A stretch of 64,000 nt of DNA from Janibacter sp. DB-40 (GCF_029510815.1 NZ_CP120360.1:2542001-2606000), one strand, 5' to 3'. Counted from the stretch's first letter, positions 9,773-24,587 are shown. Translations and numbers: made by a program. The notes: a model not told the origin generated them from the sequence alone.

Positions 9773-9851
9773 CTCCCCGGGTAGGAGTCGAACCTACGTC
9801 GCTTGTCCTGATTCAAAGTCAGGCGGGCCCTGCCGACAGACCAACCGGGGA
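9773..9851 (-). tRNA. tRNA-Gln (anticodon TTG)
   Basis: On the minus strand the acceptor stem TCCCCGG/CCGGGGA, T-arm GTAGG-TTCGACT-CCTAC and anticodon arm CCTGA-CTTTGAA-TCAGG all pair perfectly. The loop CTTTGAA places TTG at positions 34-36, which reads CAA (Gln). The discriminator base is G, followed by CA. The D-stem GGTC/GGCC pairs with one G-T. Variable region (9 bases) and D-arm spacing are longer than usual, giving 79 bases in all. CCA is not fully encoded. Confidence 0.82.
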
Positions 9852-9921
9852 ACGCCGCCCATCGGCGGCACGGGACAGGGTAGTCCACGCGCGTGCAGCG
9901 CCGGTCACGGACAATGGGTCC

Positions 9922-10563
9922 ATGACCGAACACGAGGACGTCGAGCGCCCACGGCGAGCACGCATGACGGGGGCGGCGCGACGCGAGCAGCTCGTGGCCG
10001 TGGGGCGTCGGACCTTCGCGGCGAAGGGGGTGGACGGCACCTCCGTCGAGGAGGTCGCCGCAGCGGCCGAGGTGTCCAAGCCGATCGTGTACGAGCACTT
10101 CGGCGGCAAGGAGGGGCTCTACGCCGTCGTCGTCGATCGTGAGCTGCGGGCGCTGACCGATGCGGTGACCGTCGCGCTGGTCCCGGACGGCAGCGAGCGC
10201 GTGACGCTGGAGCGGGCCGCACTCGCCCTCCTGGACTACATCGAGAGCTCACCCGACGGCTTCCGCATCCTCGTGCGGGACGTCTCCGGGACCGCGCCCA
10301 CCGGCACCTACGCGTCACTGCTCTCCGACGTCGCCGCCCAGGTGTCGCACATGCTCTCCGACGCCTTCGAGCGTCGCTCGATCGCCACGACGCACGCACC
10401 CATGTACGCGCAGATGCTCGTCGGGATGCTCTCCCTCACCGGACAGTGGTGGCTCGAGACCCGCACCCCCGCCAAGGAGGAGGTGGCCGCCCACGTGGTC
10501 AACCTCGCGTGGAACGGCCTGGGCGGCCTCGAGACCGAGCCCGACCTGCGCACCCACCGCTAG
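9922..10563 (+). CDS. TetR-family transcriptional regulator
   Basis: A 213-residue regulator. The N-terminal helix-turn-helix spans about residues 17-63 (AARREQLVAVGRRTFAAKG, then TSVEEVAAAAEVSKPIVYEH), and the rest is the helical ligand domain. ATG 9922 is the first start that keeps the HTH near the N-terminus; the longer open frame upstream runs through the tRNA region. It stands alone on the plus strand and ends immediately before the convergent VOC gene, so its target is unknown. Confidence 0.85.
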   Translation: MTEHEDVERPRRARMTGAARREQLVAVGRRTFAAKGVDGTSVEEVAAAAEVSKPIVYEHFGGKEGLYAVVVDRELRALTDAVTVALVPDGSERVTLERAALALLDYIESSPDGFRILVRDVSGTAPTGTYASLLSDVAAQVSHMLSDAFERRSIATTHAPMYAQMLVGMLSLTGQWWLETRTPAKEEVAAHVVNLAWNGLGGLETEPDLRTHR

Positions 10564-10923
10564 TCAGGACTGCTGCAGCTCCACCCGGTTGCCCACCGGG
10601 TCGTCGGTGTGGAAGCGCCGGACACCGGGGATGGAGTCGTCCCACCAGACCTCGCCGCCGGCGGAGGTCACCCCCTTCGCCACCGCATCAACGTCCTCGA
10701 CGAGGAAGCACGGGTGCGCCTTGCGCGCCGGCCGGAAGTCCGCCTCGACACCGCAGTGCAGCTGCCGGTCGCCCGCCTCGAACCACACGCCGCCACGGGC
10801 AGCGAGGACCGGCGGCTTGCGGATCTCGGGCATGCCGAGGAGGTCACCGTAGAAGCCACGCAGGTCGTCCTCGCTACCGGACGGGCAAGCGATCTGGACG
10901 TGGTGCAGACCGACGACGCTCAC
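10564..10923 (-). CDS. VOC-family (glyoxalase/bleomycin-resistance fold) protein
   Basis: A 119-residue single VOC module. It starts VVGLHHVQIACPSGSE, has FYGDLLGMPEI and ends with FHTDDPVGNRVEL, the usual beta-alpha-beta-beta-beta metal-binding layout with His and Glu candidates (HHVQ, HPCFLV, NRVEL). The start is GTG 10923, overlapping the stop of the methyltransferase gene (GTGA). Substrate unknown; the pairing with a trans-aconitate-type methyltransferase may be only co-transcription. Confidence 0.8.
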   Translation of the reverse strand: MSVVGLHHVQIACPSGSEDDLRGFYGDLLGMPEIRKPPVLAARGGVWFEAGDRQLHCGVEADFRPARKAHPCFLVEDVDAVAKGVTSAGGEVWWDDSIPGVRRFHTDDPVGNRVELQQS

Positions 10924-11720
10924 GGCTTGCGCCCGACGGCGAAGACCCGACGGAAGGGCAGCAGCACTCCGGCCGGGGTACGCGGGTAGGCCTTTTGGAC
11001 CTTCTCGGCGTAGGTGGCGATGAACTCGTCGCGCTCCTCGCCCTCGTCGAGGACGTCGAGCATCGGCTTCAGGCCGGTCCCGCTCACCCAGTCCAGGACC
11101 GGGTTGTCGCTCCTGCCCTCCGGGTCGAGCACGTGCGTGTACGTCGTCTCCCACGCCTCGACGGCCAGGCCGTGCGCGCTGATTATCTGGAGGTAGGTCG
11201 CCGGCTCACCGGCGCCGTAGCGCGTGCTCGCCGCCTCCAGCTCGCCGCTGCGCGCGTGCGCGACCGCCGTCTCACGCATCAACGCGTGGGTCGGAGCGTC
11301 GAAGTTGCCCGGGACCTGCATCCCGAACCAGCCGCCGGGCGCGAGCGCCTCGAGCCAGCCCTCGATGAGGGGCAGGTGGCGCGGGACCCACTGCAGCGCA
11401 GCGTTGGTCACGATGACGTCCGGGGCCGCGCCGAGCTCGGTGATGTCCCAGTGGGCCAAATCCGCCTCGACCCACTCGACCCGTCCGTCGGTGTCGAGCT
11501 CGCGGGCGGCCGAGAGCATCTCCGGGCTGCTGTCGACCCCGACGACCCGGGCGTCGGGCCACCGCTGCGCGAGGGAGAGCGTCGTCGGCCCGTGACCGCA
11601 GCCGAGGTCGACGACGAGTCCGGGGTCCTCGGCACGCACCCTGGCCATCAGGTCCTCGAAGGGACGGGTCCGCTCGCTGGAGAACTGCCCGTACCGGCTC
11701 GGGTCCCACGTCACTGCCAT
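10920..11720 (-). CDS. tam: Trans-aconitate 2-methyltransferase-like SAM-dependent methyltransferase
   Basis: A 266-residue class I methyltransferase. The SAM motif I is VVDLGCGHGPTTLSLAQRW (about residues 32-50), followed by VVGVDSS and the later VTNAALQWVPRH, a pattern typical of Tam proteins that esterify trans-aconitate, a toxic by-product of the citrate cycle. ATG 11720 (MAVTWDPSRYGQFS) is the family start. It is transcribed divergently from a MarR gene and overlaps the downstream VOC gene. Related small-acid methyltransferases are an alternative. Confidence 0.85.
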   Translation of the reverse strand: MAVTWDPSRYGQFSSERTRPFEDLMARVRAEDPGLVVDLGCGHGPTTLSLAQRWPDARVVGVDSSPEMLSAARELDTDGRVEWVEADLAHWDITELGAAPDVIVTNAALQWVPRHLPLIEGWLEALAPGGWFGMQVPGNFDAPTHALMRETAVAHARSGELEAASTRYGAGEPATYLQIISAHGLAVEAWETTYTHVLDPEGRSDNPVLDWVSGTGLKPMLDVLDEGEERDEFIATYAEKVQKAYPRTPAGVLLPFRRVFAVGRKP

Positions 11721-11794
11721 GTTCGCCTCCTGAGGAATGGTGCCCGCGAGCCTAGCCGCCACCACCACACCCACGACGGGTGGTGGGCAACATA

Positions 11795-11807
11795 CTTCGA
11801 CGTCAAG
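11795..11807. promoter_or_regulatory. Candidate MarR-type operator
   Basis: CTTCGACGTCAAG is a near-palindrome built on TTGACGTCAA with one extra base, 27 bases before the MarR start and 74 bases before the divergent tam start. MarR proteins often bind such TTGA/TCAA arms and control their divergent neighbour. The one-base asymmetry keeps this tentative. Confidence 0.35.
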
Positions 11808-11834
11808 ATTCACGATGATGGGTACAGTTCAGGG

Positions 11835-12341
11835 ATGAGCAGCCGCCACGACCCCGCGGACGACGTCGACGCCATCGTCGAGGCCTGGCACCGCGAGCGA
11901 CCCGACCTGGACACCGAGCCGCTGCACGTCTTCTCGCGCGTCTCCCGGTTGGCGCGGCTCCTCGACCTCGACCGGATGAACGCCTTCGCCCAGCACTCGC
12001 TCGAGGGCTGGGAGTTCGACGTGCTCTCCGCCCTACGCCGCGCCGGCGACCCCTACCAGCTCTCCCCCGGTCGCCTCGTGCAGGAGACGCTCGTGACCTC
12101 CGGGACGATGACCAACCGCATCGACCGCCTGGCGACGAAGGGATGGGTCGCCCGCCTGCCCTCCCCGACCGACCGGCGCGGGGTCATCGTGCAGCTGACC
12201 CGCGAGGGCCAGGAGCGCGTCGACGCCGCGATGGCCGACCTCCTCACCCGCGAGCGCGAGCTGCTCGCCTCGATGCCGGCGGACGAGCGCCTCGCCCTCA
12301 CCGGTGCCCTGCGCCGTCTGCTCGCGCCCTTCGAGGGCTGA
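11835..12341 (+). CDS. MarR-family transcriptional regulator
   Basis: A 168-residue winged-helix regulator. The DNA-binding core runs about residues 60-125 (GRLVQETLVTSGTMTNRIDR, then the wing SPTDRRGVIVQLT), flanked by dimerization helices. It is divergent from the tam-VOC pair and could control it. It ends one base before the convergent ABC-F stop. The effector is unknown. Confidence 0.88.
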   Translation: MSSRHDPADDVDAIVEAWHRERPDLDTEPLHVFSRVSRLARLLDLDRMNAFAQHSLEGWEFDVLSALRRAGDPYQLSPGRLVQETLVTSGTMTNRIDRLATKGWVARLPSPTDRRGVIVQLTREGQERVDAAMADLLTRERELLASMPADERLALTGALRRLLAPFEG

Positions 12342-12342
12342 C

Positions 12343-14150
<1,808 letters not shown>

Positions 14151-14151
<1 letters not shown>

Positions 14152-15086
14152 CAGACTCGTGTCGTCGGGATGATGTGGGCGCCGGCCACCGGGCCGGTGG
14201 CGCGCAGGATGTCACCGGCCACGCCGGAGGCGGTCAGCGAGACCGCGAGGTCGATCGCGCCCTCCGTCGACTCGGCGAGGACCGCGACCGTCGGGCCGGA
14301 GCCGGAGACGATCGCGGCGAGCGCACCGAAGCCCATCGCGGCCTCGATGACCTCGCCGATGTCGGGACGCAGGTCGATCGCGTCGGGCTGCAGGTCGTTG
14401 TCCAGCACCGGCGCCAACGCCACCGGGTCGCCGGCGCGCAGGGCGCTCATCAGGGCGGCGCTCGGGGCCGGGTCCTCGATGGTCGTCCCGGCCCTCCGCT
14501 CGTCGAAGGCGCGGTAGACGGCCGGAGTGGACAGCCCCGTGTCGACGGACGGGACGAAGACCCAGTGGTAGGCCCCCTTCGCCAGCACGGCCGTGATCAC
14601 CTCGCCGCGGCCGGAGCCGACGGCGGTGCCCCCGTGCAGGAGGAAGGGGACGTCGCTGCCGAGATCGGCCGCGACCTCCTCCAGCTGCTCCCTGGACAGG
14701 CCGGTCTCCCACAGCGCGTCGCAGGCGATCAGCGCCGCGGCGGCGTCGGCGGAGCCGCCGGCCATGCCCCCGGCCACGGGGATCTCCTTGCGGATCGACA
14801 GGTGGACGGGGTCCTGCCCGCCGGTGCGCTCCGCGAGCGCACGGGCGGCCTTGAGGGCGAGGTTGCTCTCGTCGGTCGGGACCCGGTCGGCGTCGCGCCC
14901 GGAGACCGAGCAGCCCCACTCGTCGGCGTAGGCGGCAGTGACCTCGTCGTGGATGCTGACGGCCTGGTACACGGTCGCCAGGGCGTGGTAGCCGTCCTCA
15001 CCCCTCGGGCCGACGAAGAGCTCGAGGTTGATCTTCGCGGGAGCACGCACGGTCACGGCCATGGGCGTCTCGAGCGGAGAGGTCAT
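14151..15086 (-). CDS. ispE: 4-diphosphocytidyl-2-C-methyl-D-erythritol kinase
   Basis: Cytosolic GHMP kinase of 311 residues that phosphorylates CDP-methylerythritol in the non-mevalonate isoprenoid pathway. The N-terminal [11 protein letters not shown] and the ATP loop [15 protein letters not shown] are diagnostic, as is the C-terminal GSGPTVAVL. Two in-frame ATGs lie within nine codons; the first (15086) overlaps the rsmA stop (ATGA). The rsmA-ispE order is standard in actinomycetes, and the gene is probably translated together with rsmA and the ABC-F gene. Confidence 0.95.
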
Positions 15087-15976
15087 GTCGTCACCCTAGC
15101 CATGAGCTCGGCGGCGATCCGGGCGAAGCCGGCGACGTCGACCTGCTCCCCGCGAGTGCGCGGGTCGATCCCCGCCGCGACGAGGGCCTCCTCGGCCACC
15201 TCGCCGGAGCCGGCGATACCGCGCAGGGCCGCCCGCAGCGTCTTGCGGCGCTGGGCGAAGGCGGCGTCGACGACGGCGAAGACCTGCTCGCGGGTGGCGC
15301 TCGTCTCCGGCGGCGCGTGCCGCACCAGCGAGACGAGGCCCGAGTCGACGTTGGGCACGGGCCAGAAGACGCTCCGCGGCACCTTGCCCGCCAGCCGCAC
15401 CCGGGTCCACCAGGCGGCCTTGACGCTCGGAACTCCGTACACCTTGCTCCCGGGGGCGGCTGCGAGCCGCTCGGCCACCTCGAGCTGGACCATGACCAGC
15501 ACGCGCTCGATCGACGGGAAGAGCTCGAGGAAGCGCAGCACGACCGGCACGGAGACGTTGTACGGCAGGTTGGCCACGAGCGCGGTCGGAGGCGGCCCCG
15601 GCAGCTCGGTCACGGTCATGGCGTCGCCGTGGACGACCTCGAGCCGCTCCGCCGCGTCCGGCGCGAACTGCGCGACCGTGTCCGGGAGCGCCCCGGCGAG
15701 GACCGGGTCGACCTCGACGGCGGTGACGCGGCCGGCGGTCTCCAGCAGCGCGAGCGTCAGCGAGCCCAGCCCGGGGCCGATCTCGACGACGTGGTCCTGA
15801 CCGGTCACCTGACCGGCGCGCACGATCCGGCGGACGGTGTTGGCGTCGACGACGAAGTTCTGCCCCCACTGCTTCGTCGGCCGCACCCCGAGACGGTCGG
15901 CCAGCTCACGCACGGCGCCCGCCCCGAGCAGGCCACGACGCCCCCCTTCGCCGGGGGTGGTGGGGTCGGTGCTCAT
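15083..15976 (-). CDS. rsmA: 16S rRNA (adenine-1518/1519-N6) dimethyltransferase
   Basis: KsgA/RsmA of 297 residues; it dimethylates two adenines near the 3' end of 16S rRNA late in small-subunit assembly. It has the start motif [13 protein letters not shown] motif [17 protein letters not shown], acidic motif TAVEVD, and the catalytic NLPYNVS. The ATG chosen (MSTDPTT) lies about 26 residues before the conserved domain; an upstream open frame crosses the terminator-like hairpin and is not used. The leader encodes [10 protein letters not shown], over another copy of the CCCCCTTCG motif. Confidence 0.95.
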   Translation of the reverse strand: MSTDPTTPGEGGRRGLLGAGAVRELADRLGVRPTKQWGQNFVVDANTVRRIVRAGQVTGQDHVVEIGPGLGSLTLALLETAGRVTAVEVDPVLAGALPDTVAQFAPDAAERLEVVHGDAMTVTELPGPPPTALVANLPYNVSVPVVLRFLELFPSIERVLVMVQLEVAERLAAAPGSKVYGVPSVKAAWWTRVRLAGKVPRSVFWPVPNVDSGLVSLVRHAPPETSATREQVFAVVDAAFAQRRKTLRAALRGIAGSGEVAEEALVAAGIDPRTRGEQVDVAGFARIAAELMARVTT

Positions 15977-16022
15977 GGGGTGGACTCTATGCGTGCTCGG
16001 GAGGGCGTCGGGACAGGAGCGG

Positions 16023-16049
16023 ACCCCCGGACCAGCGAGGTCCGGGGGT
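16023..16049 (-). terminator. Perfect hairpin downstream of rpfB
   Basis: An 11-bp perfect stem, ACCCCCGGACC (16023-16033) and GGTCCGGGGGT (16039-16049), with loop AGCGA. It lies between the rpfB stop (16102) and the rsmA start (15976), so it should separate the two minus-strand units. A smaller hairpin, GCTTGC/GCAAGC, sits at 16073-16087. Confidence 0.75.
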
Positions 16050-16101
16050 CGGGTGTGCGCCGCCCCTGAGGAGCTTGCGCAGCAAGCGTCTCGAAGGGGG
16101 G

Positions 16102-17463
<1,362 letters not shown>

Positions 17464-17488
17464 TTTTTGGTAACGGACGCGACGCACG

Positions 17489-18364
17489 TCACCACGGTCC
17501 GTACACTCGCGCGGCGTTGTCGGAGACCGCCCGGCACATCGTCGGGACGTCCACTCCGCGGGCCTGCGCCATGCCACGGACGGTGTGCGGCAACAGGTAC
17601 GGCGCGTTCGCGTTGCCCCGCTCGGGGGCCGGCGTGAGGTAGGGCGCATCGGTCTCGGCCAGCACCTGGTCCAGCGGTGCGATCGCGAGCGCCTCACGCA
17701 GGTCACGCGCACTCTTGAAGGTCACGGTGCCGGCGAAGGAGAGCAGGTAGCCGCGGTCGATGCACTCCCGCGCCATCGCGACGTCACCGCTGAAGCAGTG
17801 CAGCACGGTCACCTCGGGAGCACCCTCCTCGGCCAGGACGCGCAGCACGTCCTCGTGACTGTCCCTGTCGTGGATCTGCAGCGGCTTGCCGGTGCGCTTG
17901 GCCAGGTCGATGTGCCAGCGGAAGGACTCCTCCTGCACCGCGTGGCCCTCCGGCCCGGTGCGGAAGTGGTCGAGGCCGCTCTCCCCGATCGCGCGGATGC
18001 GCGGGTGCGCGGACAGCCGCTCGATCTCGTCCCACGCGGCCTGGAGCCGGCCGGCCTCGGCGAGCGCCGGGATCTCGTTGGGGTGCAACGCGATCGCGCC
18101 GAGCATGCCCGGGTGGCGGTCGACCTGGTCGACGGTGAAACGCGCGCCCTCGAGGTCGCAGCCGACCTGGACGACCCGGTCGACGCCGACCGACGCGGCC
18201 TCGGCCAGGGCCGCCGCCACGTCCTCGGTGGTGCGCTCGTCGGGAGCGTCGGGGGCGATGGCGTCGGGGACGTCCCGACGCCGGATGTCCAGGTGGGTGT
18301 GGTTGTCGACGACCGCGACGGGAAGGGGGTCGGGTCGCGCGGGCACGACGCCTCGCCCTCCCAT
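17489..18364 (-). CDS. TatD-family metal-dependent hydrolase
   Basis: A 291-residue TIM-barrel hydrolase. The metal ligands of the family are visible: NHTHLD near residue 21, the glutamate in AIGESGLDHF, histidines in LQIHDRDSHED and VLHCFSGD, and the aspartate in AETDAPYLTP. Family members act as 3'-5' exonucleases, but the exact substrate is unproven. It overlaps the metG stop (TGATG), and the metG-tatD-rpfB-rsmA-ispE order is conserved in actinomycetes. Confidence 0.92.
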   Translation of the reverse strand: MGGRGVVPARPDPLPVAVVDNHTHLDIRRRDVPDAIAPDAPDERTTEDVAAALAEAASVGVDRVVQVGCDLEGARFTVDQVDRHPGMLGAIALHPNEIPALAEAGRLQAAWDEIERLSAHPRIRAIGESGLDHFRTGPEGHAVQEESFRWHIDLAKRTGKPLQIHDRDSHEDVLRVLAEEGAPEVTVLHCFSGDVAMARECIDRGYLLSFAGTVTFKSARDLREALAIAPLDQVLAETDAPYLTPAPERGNANAPYLLPHTVRGMAQARGVDVPTMCRAVSDNAARVYGPW

Positions 18365-20163
18365 CAGGCCTCCCCCGCCATGGCCGCGCGCTCGGTCGCG
18401 ACAACGACCTCGGGGTCGAGCTTGGTGAAGACCGGCGTCGGCTTGGCGATCGCCGTCCCGGTCGTCACCGGGGTGCTCTCCCAGGCGGGGAAGCCGGTGT
18501 AGTCACCGGTGATGATCTCGTAGCCGGGCCCCCCGTCGAGGTCCTCCACCGCGTCGACACGCGGCATCGGCACGAGCTCGCCGGAGCCGCCGAGCACCGC
18601 GTGGACCCGGTTGGCCGCGTGCGGGAGGAACGGGGCGAGCAGCAGGTTGCAGTCGCTGACGCACTGGAGCAGCGTGTGCAGGACCGTCGCGAGCCGCTCG
18701 CGCTGGTCGTCGCCCTTCAGGCGGAAGGGCTCGGTGTCGGTGACGTACTTGTTGACGTCGCCGACGACGCGCATCGCCTCGGCCAGGGCCGCCTTCTGGC
18801 GGTGCCGTCCGAGCAGACCGCCGACCTCGTCGAAGGCGTCACGCACCCGGGCGAGGACGGCCTCGTCGACCTCCTCGAGCGGTCCCGGCTGCGGGATCTC
18901 GCCGAAGTTCTTGGCCACCATCGACGCCGTGCGGTTGACGAGGTTGCCCCAGCCGCCGACGAGCTCGGAGTTGTTGCGCTGGACGAAGTCCGGCCACGTG
19001 AAGTCCGCGTCGTGGTTCTCCGGGCCGGCCGCGCAGATGTAGTAGCGCAGGGCGTCCGGGCCGTAGTTCTCGAGCACGTGCCGCACGTGGATGACGTGAC
19101 CCCGGCTGGAGGAGAAGGCCCTGCTCTCCATCGTGAGGAACTCGCTCGAGACGACCTCGGTCGGCAGGTTCAGCTCCCCGTACTCGCCGGGGGAACCCCC
19201 CTTCGTCCCCTTGCCGGCGTAGGCGAGCAGCTCCGCCGGCCAGATCTGGGAGTGGAAGGTGATGTTGTCCTTGCCCATGAAGTAGTAGGAGAGGGCCTCC
19301 GGATCGTTCCACCACTGGCGCCACAGGTCGGGGTCGCCCTGGCGGCGGGCCCACTCGATCGACGCCGACAGGTAGCCGATGACGGCGTCGAACCAGACGT
19401 AGAAGCGCTTCGTCGGGTACTTCTCCCCGAGGTCGCCGGGCAGCGGGATGCCCCAGTCGATGTCGCGGGTCATCGCCCGCGGGCGGATGTCGTCGAGGAT
19501 GTTCAGGCTGAAGCGGATGACGTTGGGCCGCCACGTGCCCGTCGCCTCGCGGCCCTCGAGGTACACGCGCAGCGCGTCGGCCAGGGACGGCAGGTCGAGG
19601 AAGAAGTGCTCGGTCTCGCCGAACTGCGGGGTGGAGCCGTCGATCTTGCTGCGCGGGTCCACCAGGTCGCTCGGCTCGAGCTGGTTGCCGCAGTTGTCGC
19701 ACTGGTCGCCGCGGGCCTCGTCGTACCCGCAGATCGGGCAGGTGCCCTCGATGTAGCGGTCCGGCAGCGTCCGGCCCGTGCGCGGGTCGATCGCGACCTG
19801 CTGCGTCTGCTCGATGAAGTAGCCGTTCGCCCGGCACTGCTCGAACATGTGCTGGGCCACCCGGTAGTGGTTGCGTGCCGTGGTGCGCGTGTAGAGGTCG
19901 TACGAGCAGCCCAGGTCGGACAGCTCGTGGGCGATCGTCGAGTGGTGGACGTCGACGAGCTCGCGCGCGGTGGTTCCCTGCTTGTCGGCGAGCACGAGGA
20001 TCGGGGTGCCGTGCTCGTCCGACCCGCTGACCATGAGCACGTCGTGGCCGGCCATGCGCATGTAGCGGCTGAAGACGTCCGAGGGCACCCCGAAGCCGGC
20101 GACGTGACCGAGGTGGCGGGGACCGTTGGCATACGGCCAGGCGACGGAGGAGAGAACCTTCAT
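18364..20163 (-). CDS. metG: Methionyl-tRNA synthetase
   Basis: Cytosolic class Ia synthetase of 599 residues that charges tRNA-Met. The HIGH-type motif is [10 protein letters not shown] (near residue 15), and a zinc knuckle [18 protein letters not shown] is in the connective domain. The KMSKS-type motif is the variant FSSSRG after [11 protein letters not shown], as in the long MetG1 group. The anticodon-binding helices include PRAWNVxN-like [11 protein letters not shown]. It lacks the C-terminal tRNA-binding EMAP-like domain. The sequence [16 protein letters not shown] carries a motif copy but looks normal for the family. Confidence 0.96.
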   Translation of the reverse strand: MKVLSSVAWPYANGPRHLGHVAGFGVPSDVFSRYMRMAGHDVLMVSGSDEHGTPILVLADKQGTTARELVDVHHSTIAHELSDLGCSYDLYTRTTARNHYRVAQHMFEQCRANGYFIEQTQQVAIDPRTGRTLPDRYIEGTCPICGYDEARGDQCDNCGNQLEPSDLVDPRSKIDGSTPQFGETEHFFLDLPSLADALRVYLEGREATGTWRPNVIRFSLNILDDIRPRAMTRDIDWGIPLPGDLGEKYPTKRFYVWFDAVIGYLSASIEWARRQGDPDLWRQWWNDPEALSYYFMGKDNITFHSQIWPAELLAYAGKGTKGGSPGEYGELNLPTEVVSSEFLTMESRAFSSSRGHVIHVRHVLENYGPDALRYYICAAGPENHDADFTWPDFVQRNNSELVGGWGNLVNRTASMVAKNFGEIPQPGPLEEVDEAVLARVRDAFDEVGGLLGRHRQKAALAEAMRVVGDVNKYVTDTEPFRLKGDDQRERLATVLHTLLQCVSDCNLLLAPFLPHAANRVHAVLGGSGELVPMPRVDAVEDLDGGPGYEIITGDYTGFPAWESTPVTTGTAIAKPTPVFTKLDPEVVVATERAAMAGEA

Positions 20164-20303
20164 GGTTGCTCATCCTAGGTTCCCAGCCCATACCCACGCC
20201 CCGCGACCTCGCGCGAGCCCGGGCAGGCGCAACAGGGGACGGACCGGACACCCCGCAAGAGCCCAAGCAGGTGCGAAGGGGGCGGCCGCCCAGCGGGAGC
20301 CGG

Positions 20304-20894
20304 TCACCCCTGCGGGATGAAGGCGGTGATGATGCGGCGGCCGACGCCGCGCACGAAGGCCTCGCGCTCACCCTCCGGACGCAGGAGCGCGGCATTGAGC
20401 ACGCCCTCCATCGCGGCGATGATCGCCTGCGCCGCGGTCGGGACGTCGTCGACCCCGGCGAGGGTGAGGATCTGGCCCACGATGCCCTCGATGCGCGCCC
20501 GGGCCGGCTCCATCGCCGCGGCGATCTCCGGCTCGCGCGCCACCTCCCGGGCGAGCTCGGCCTTGGCGATCAGGGCGTCGGGTTCGCGCAACCAGCCGGC
20601 GAAGACGTCCAGGGCGTTCTCGATGAGCGCCTCGTCGTCCTCCCCCGCCTGCTGCTGACCGGCCAGGACCTCGACGCTGTCGATGAGACCGGCCGCGATG
20701 AACTCCGTCAGGGCGGTCACGAGCGCCATGCGGGTGCGCAGGTAGCCCGAGGTGCTTCCCTGGGGCAGCCCTGCCTCGGCGTCGACGGCGCGGTGCGTCA
20801 GGCCGCGCATGCCCCGTGCGGCCACGACCCGCGTCGCGGCCTCGAGGATCCGCTGCATCCTCGGCGACAGGCCGGAGTTCTCCTTCGCGCTCAT
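20304..20894 (-). CDS. TetR-family transcriptional regulator
   Basis: A 196-residue regulator with HTH at about 10-58 (QRILEAATRVVAARG and LTHRAVDAEAGLPQGSTSGY) and a helical ligand domain. The PQGSTSGYLRTR recognition helix is typical of a subgroup that controls membrane transport or lipid genes. ATG 20894 puts the HTH near the N-terminus; an upstream extension would run into the divergent gene. It is divergent from the CPBP membrane protease gene, about 100 bases away, and could regulate it. Confidence 0.87.
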   Translation of the reverse strand: MSAKENSGLSPRMQRILEAATRVVAARGMRGLTHRAVDAEAGLPQGSTSGYLRTRMALVTALTEFIAAGLIDSVEVLAGQQQAGEDDEALIENALDVFAGWLREPDALIAKAELAREVAREPEIAAAMEPARARIEGIVGQILTLAGVDDVPTAAQAIIAAMEGVLNAALLRPEGEREAFVRGVGRRIITAFIPQG

Positions 20895-20995
20895 TGCGGT
20901 CACGGTACCCGTCACGCGGGCGCCCCTCCCCCCTTCGCCCGTCCCCCGGCTGCGGGGCCGTCCGCCGCACGCGCCGGCATCCCTAGAGTGGGGAC

Positions 20996-21783
20996 ATGCT
21001 GGCAGCCACCGAGAGCGCGGAGCCCTCCGGGCACCTCTCCCCCGGACCGCGCTGACCGAGTCGGTCCTCGTCCTCGGCGTCTCGCTCGGGGCCTCGGCCC
21101 TGTGGTCGGCGCTGTCGCTCGCCCGCAAGTTCACCGAGCAGGAGTCGCTCTCGGGCCAGGTGACGGCGATGAACCAGTCGGTCACTCCGGACCGTCCGTG
21201 GCTCGACCTGACCCACCAGCTCGTCGGGATCGGGCTCGCGCTGGTCCCCGTCGTCCTGGCCCTGCACCTGCTCGCCCGTCAGCACCCCCACCCCGGCCGG
21301 CTCATCGGGCTCGACCGGGACGCCCCCCTGCGCGACCTCGGCCAGGGCCTCGCGCTCGCCGCCGTGATCGGCATCCCCGGCCTCGGCCTCTACCTCGGCG
21401 CCCGTGCCCTCGACCTGAACACCACGGTCGCCGCGGCCGACCTGACGACCGTGTGGTGGACCATCCCCGTGCTCGTCCTCGCCGCCGGCCAGAACGCCGT
21501 GCTCGAGGAGGTCATCATGCTCGGTTACCTCTTCACCCGGTGGCGCGAGGCCGGCTGGTCGCCCGTCACCATCGTCGTCGTCAGCGCCCTCGTCCGCGGC
21601 AGCTACCACCTCTACCAAGGCCTGGGTGGCTTCGTCGGCAACGTCGCCATGGGGCTGCTGCTGGGCGCGGTCTACCTCAGGGTCCGCCGCACCGCGCCGA
21701 TGATCATCGCCCACTGGGTCATCGACGTCGTGGCCTTCGTCGGCTACGCGTTGCTCGTCACCCGCGTCGGCTGGCTCGGCTGA
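20996..21783 (+). CDS. CPBP-family intramembrane protease, 5' reading frame disrupted
   Basis: Membrane protein with about seven hydrophobic segments and the CPBP/ABI motif pair: NAVLEEVIMLGYL (Glu-Glu plus downstream arginine in FTRWRE), VVSALVRGSYHLYQG and a late MIIAHWVIDV. Family members cut peptides within the membrane or act in CAAX processing. The conserved frame has no ATG, GTG or TTG start until about 21160, inside the protein. ATG 20996 with GAGTGGGGAC upstream opens a different frame that hits TGA at 21053-21055; one extra C in the CCCCC run at 21039-21043 would join it to the conserved frame. Either the gene is frameshifted or one base was miscalled. If neither, translation starts at GTG 21160 or ATG 21169 and loses the first membrane helix. 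Confidence 0.7.
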
Positions 21784-21800
21784 CCCTCCCGGAGGAGACG

Positions 21801-21837
21801 GCGAAGGGCCCGCACCGAGTCGGTGCGGGCCCTTCGC
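21801..21837. terminator. Long perfect bidirectional terminator hairpin
   Basis: An 18-bp perfect inverted repeat: GCGAAGGGCCCGCACCGA (21801-21818) and its complement at 21820-21837. It lies between the CPBP gene (plus, ending 21783) and sdhB (minus, ending 21855), so it can end both. Confidence 0.9.
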
Positions 21838-21854
21838 TGCGGGTCGTGCGTCGC

Positions 21855-22600
21855 TCAGCGGCTCCGACCGGCGGCCTTGCGCAGGTCCGCGTTGAGCGTG
21901 CTGATGACGTCCAGCGGGATCTCCTTCGGGCAGGCGTTCGAGCACTCACCGATGTTGGTGCAGCCGCCGAAGCCCTGCAGGTCGTGCTCGTCCAGCATCT
22001 TGACCACGCGGGCGTCGCGCTCGGGCTGGCCCTGCGGCAGCTCACCCAGGTGGGTGACCTTGGCGCCGAGGAAGAGCATGCCCGAGGCGTTCGGGCAGGC
22101 CGCGACGCAGGCACCGCAGCCGATGCACTTGGCGGAGTCGAAGGCGCGGTCGGCCGCTTCCTTCGGCACGGGCACCGAGTGCGCCTCCGGGGCGGCGCCG
22201 GTGTTGACCGAGACGTAGCCACCGGCCTGGATGATCCGGTCGAATGAGGTGCGGTCGACGACCAGGTCACGGATGACCGGGAAGGCGTTGGCCCGCCACG
22301 GCTCGATCGTGATCGTCTCGCCGCTGGTGAACGAGCGCATGTGCAGCTGGCACGTGGTCGTCCGCTCGGGCCCGTGGGCCTCACCGGAGATCATCAGCCC
22401 GCACATGCCGCAGATGCCCTCGCGGCAGTCGCTGTCGAAGGCGATCGGCTCGGTGCCCTCGTTGATGAGTCGCTCGTTGAGGACATCGAGCATCTCGAGG
22501 AAGGACATGTCCGGGGAGACGTCGGTGACCTCGTAGGTGGCGAAGTCGCCCTTCGCGGTGGGTCCGGCCTGTCGCCAGATCTTCAGGGTCAGTTCCATGC

Positions 22601-22604
<4 letters not shown>
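21855..22604 (-). CDS. sdhB: Succinate dehydrogenase iron-sulfur subunit
   Basis: Electron-transfer subunit (249 residues) of succinate dehydrogenase/fumarate reductase at the cytoplasmic membrane face. It carries the [2Fe-2S] cysteines in [11 protein letters not shown] and TTCQLHM, and the [4Fe-4S]/[3Fe-4S] cysteines in [14 protein letters not shown] and [13 protein letters not shown]. The GTG at 22604 overlaps the sdhA stop (GTGA); an ATG two codons later is equally possible. Its sequence type (KIWRQ start, single sdhC gene) is the B. subtilis/actinobacterial fumarate-reductase-like class. Confidence 0.96.
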
Positions 22605-24568
<1,964 letters not shown>

Positions 24569-24587
24569 GTGTGTCAGTGCTCCAGAA

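Noticed and set aside
20164..20303. T-box leader in front of metG
   Set aside because: No T-box sequence or specifier structure is visible; the metG start is only a short distance from the next gene and the gap is plain GC-rich DNA.
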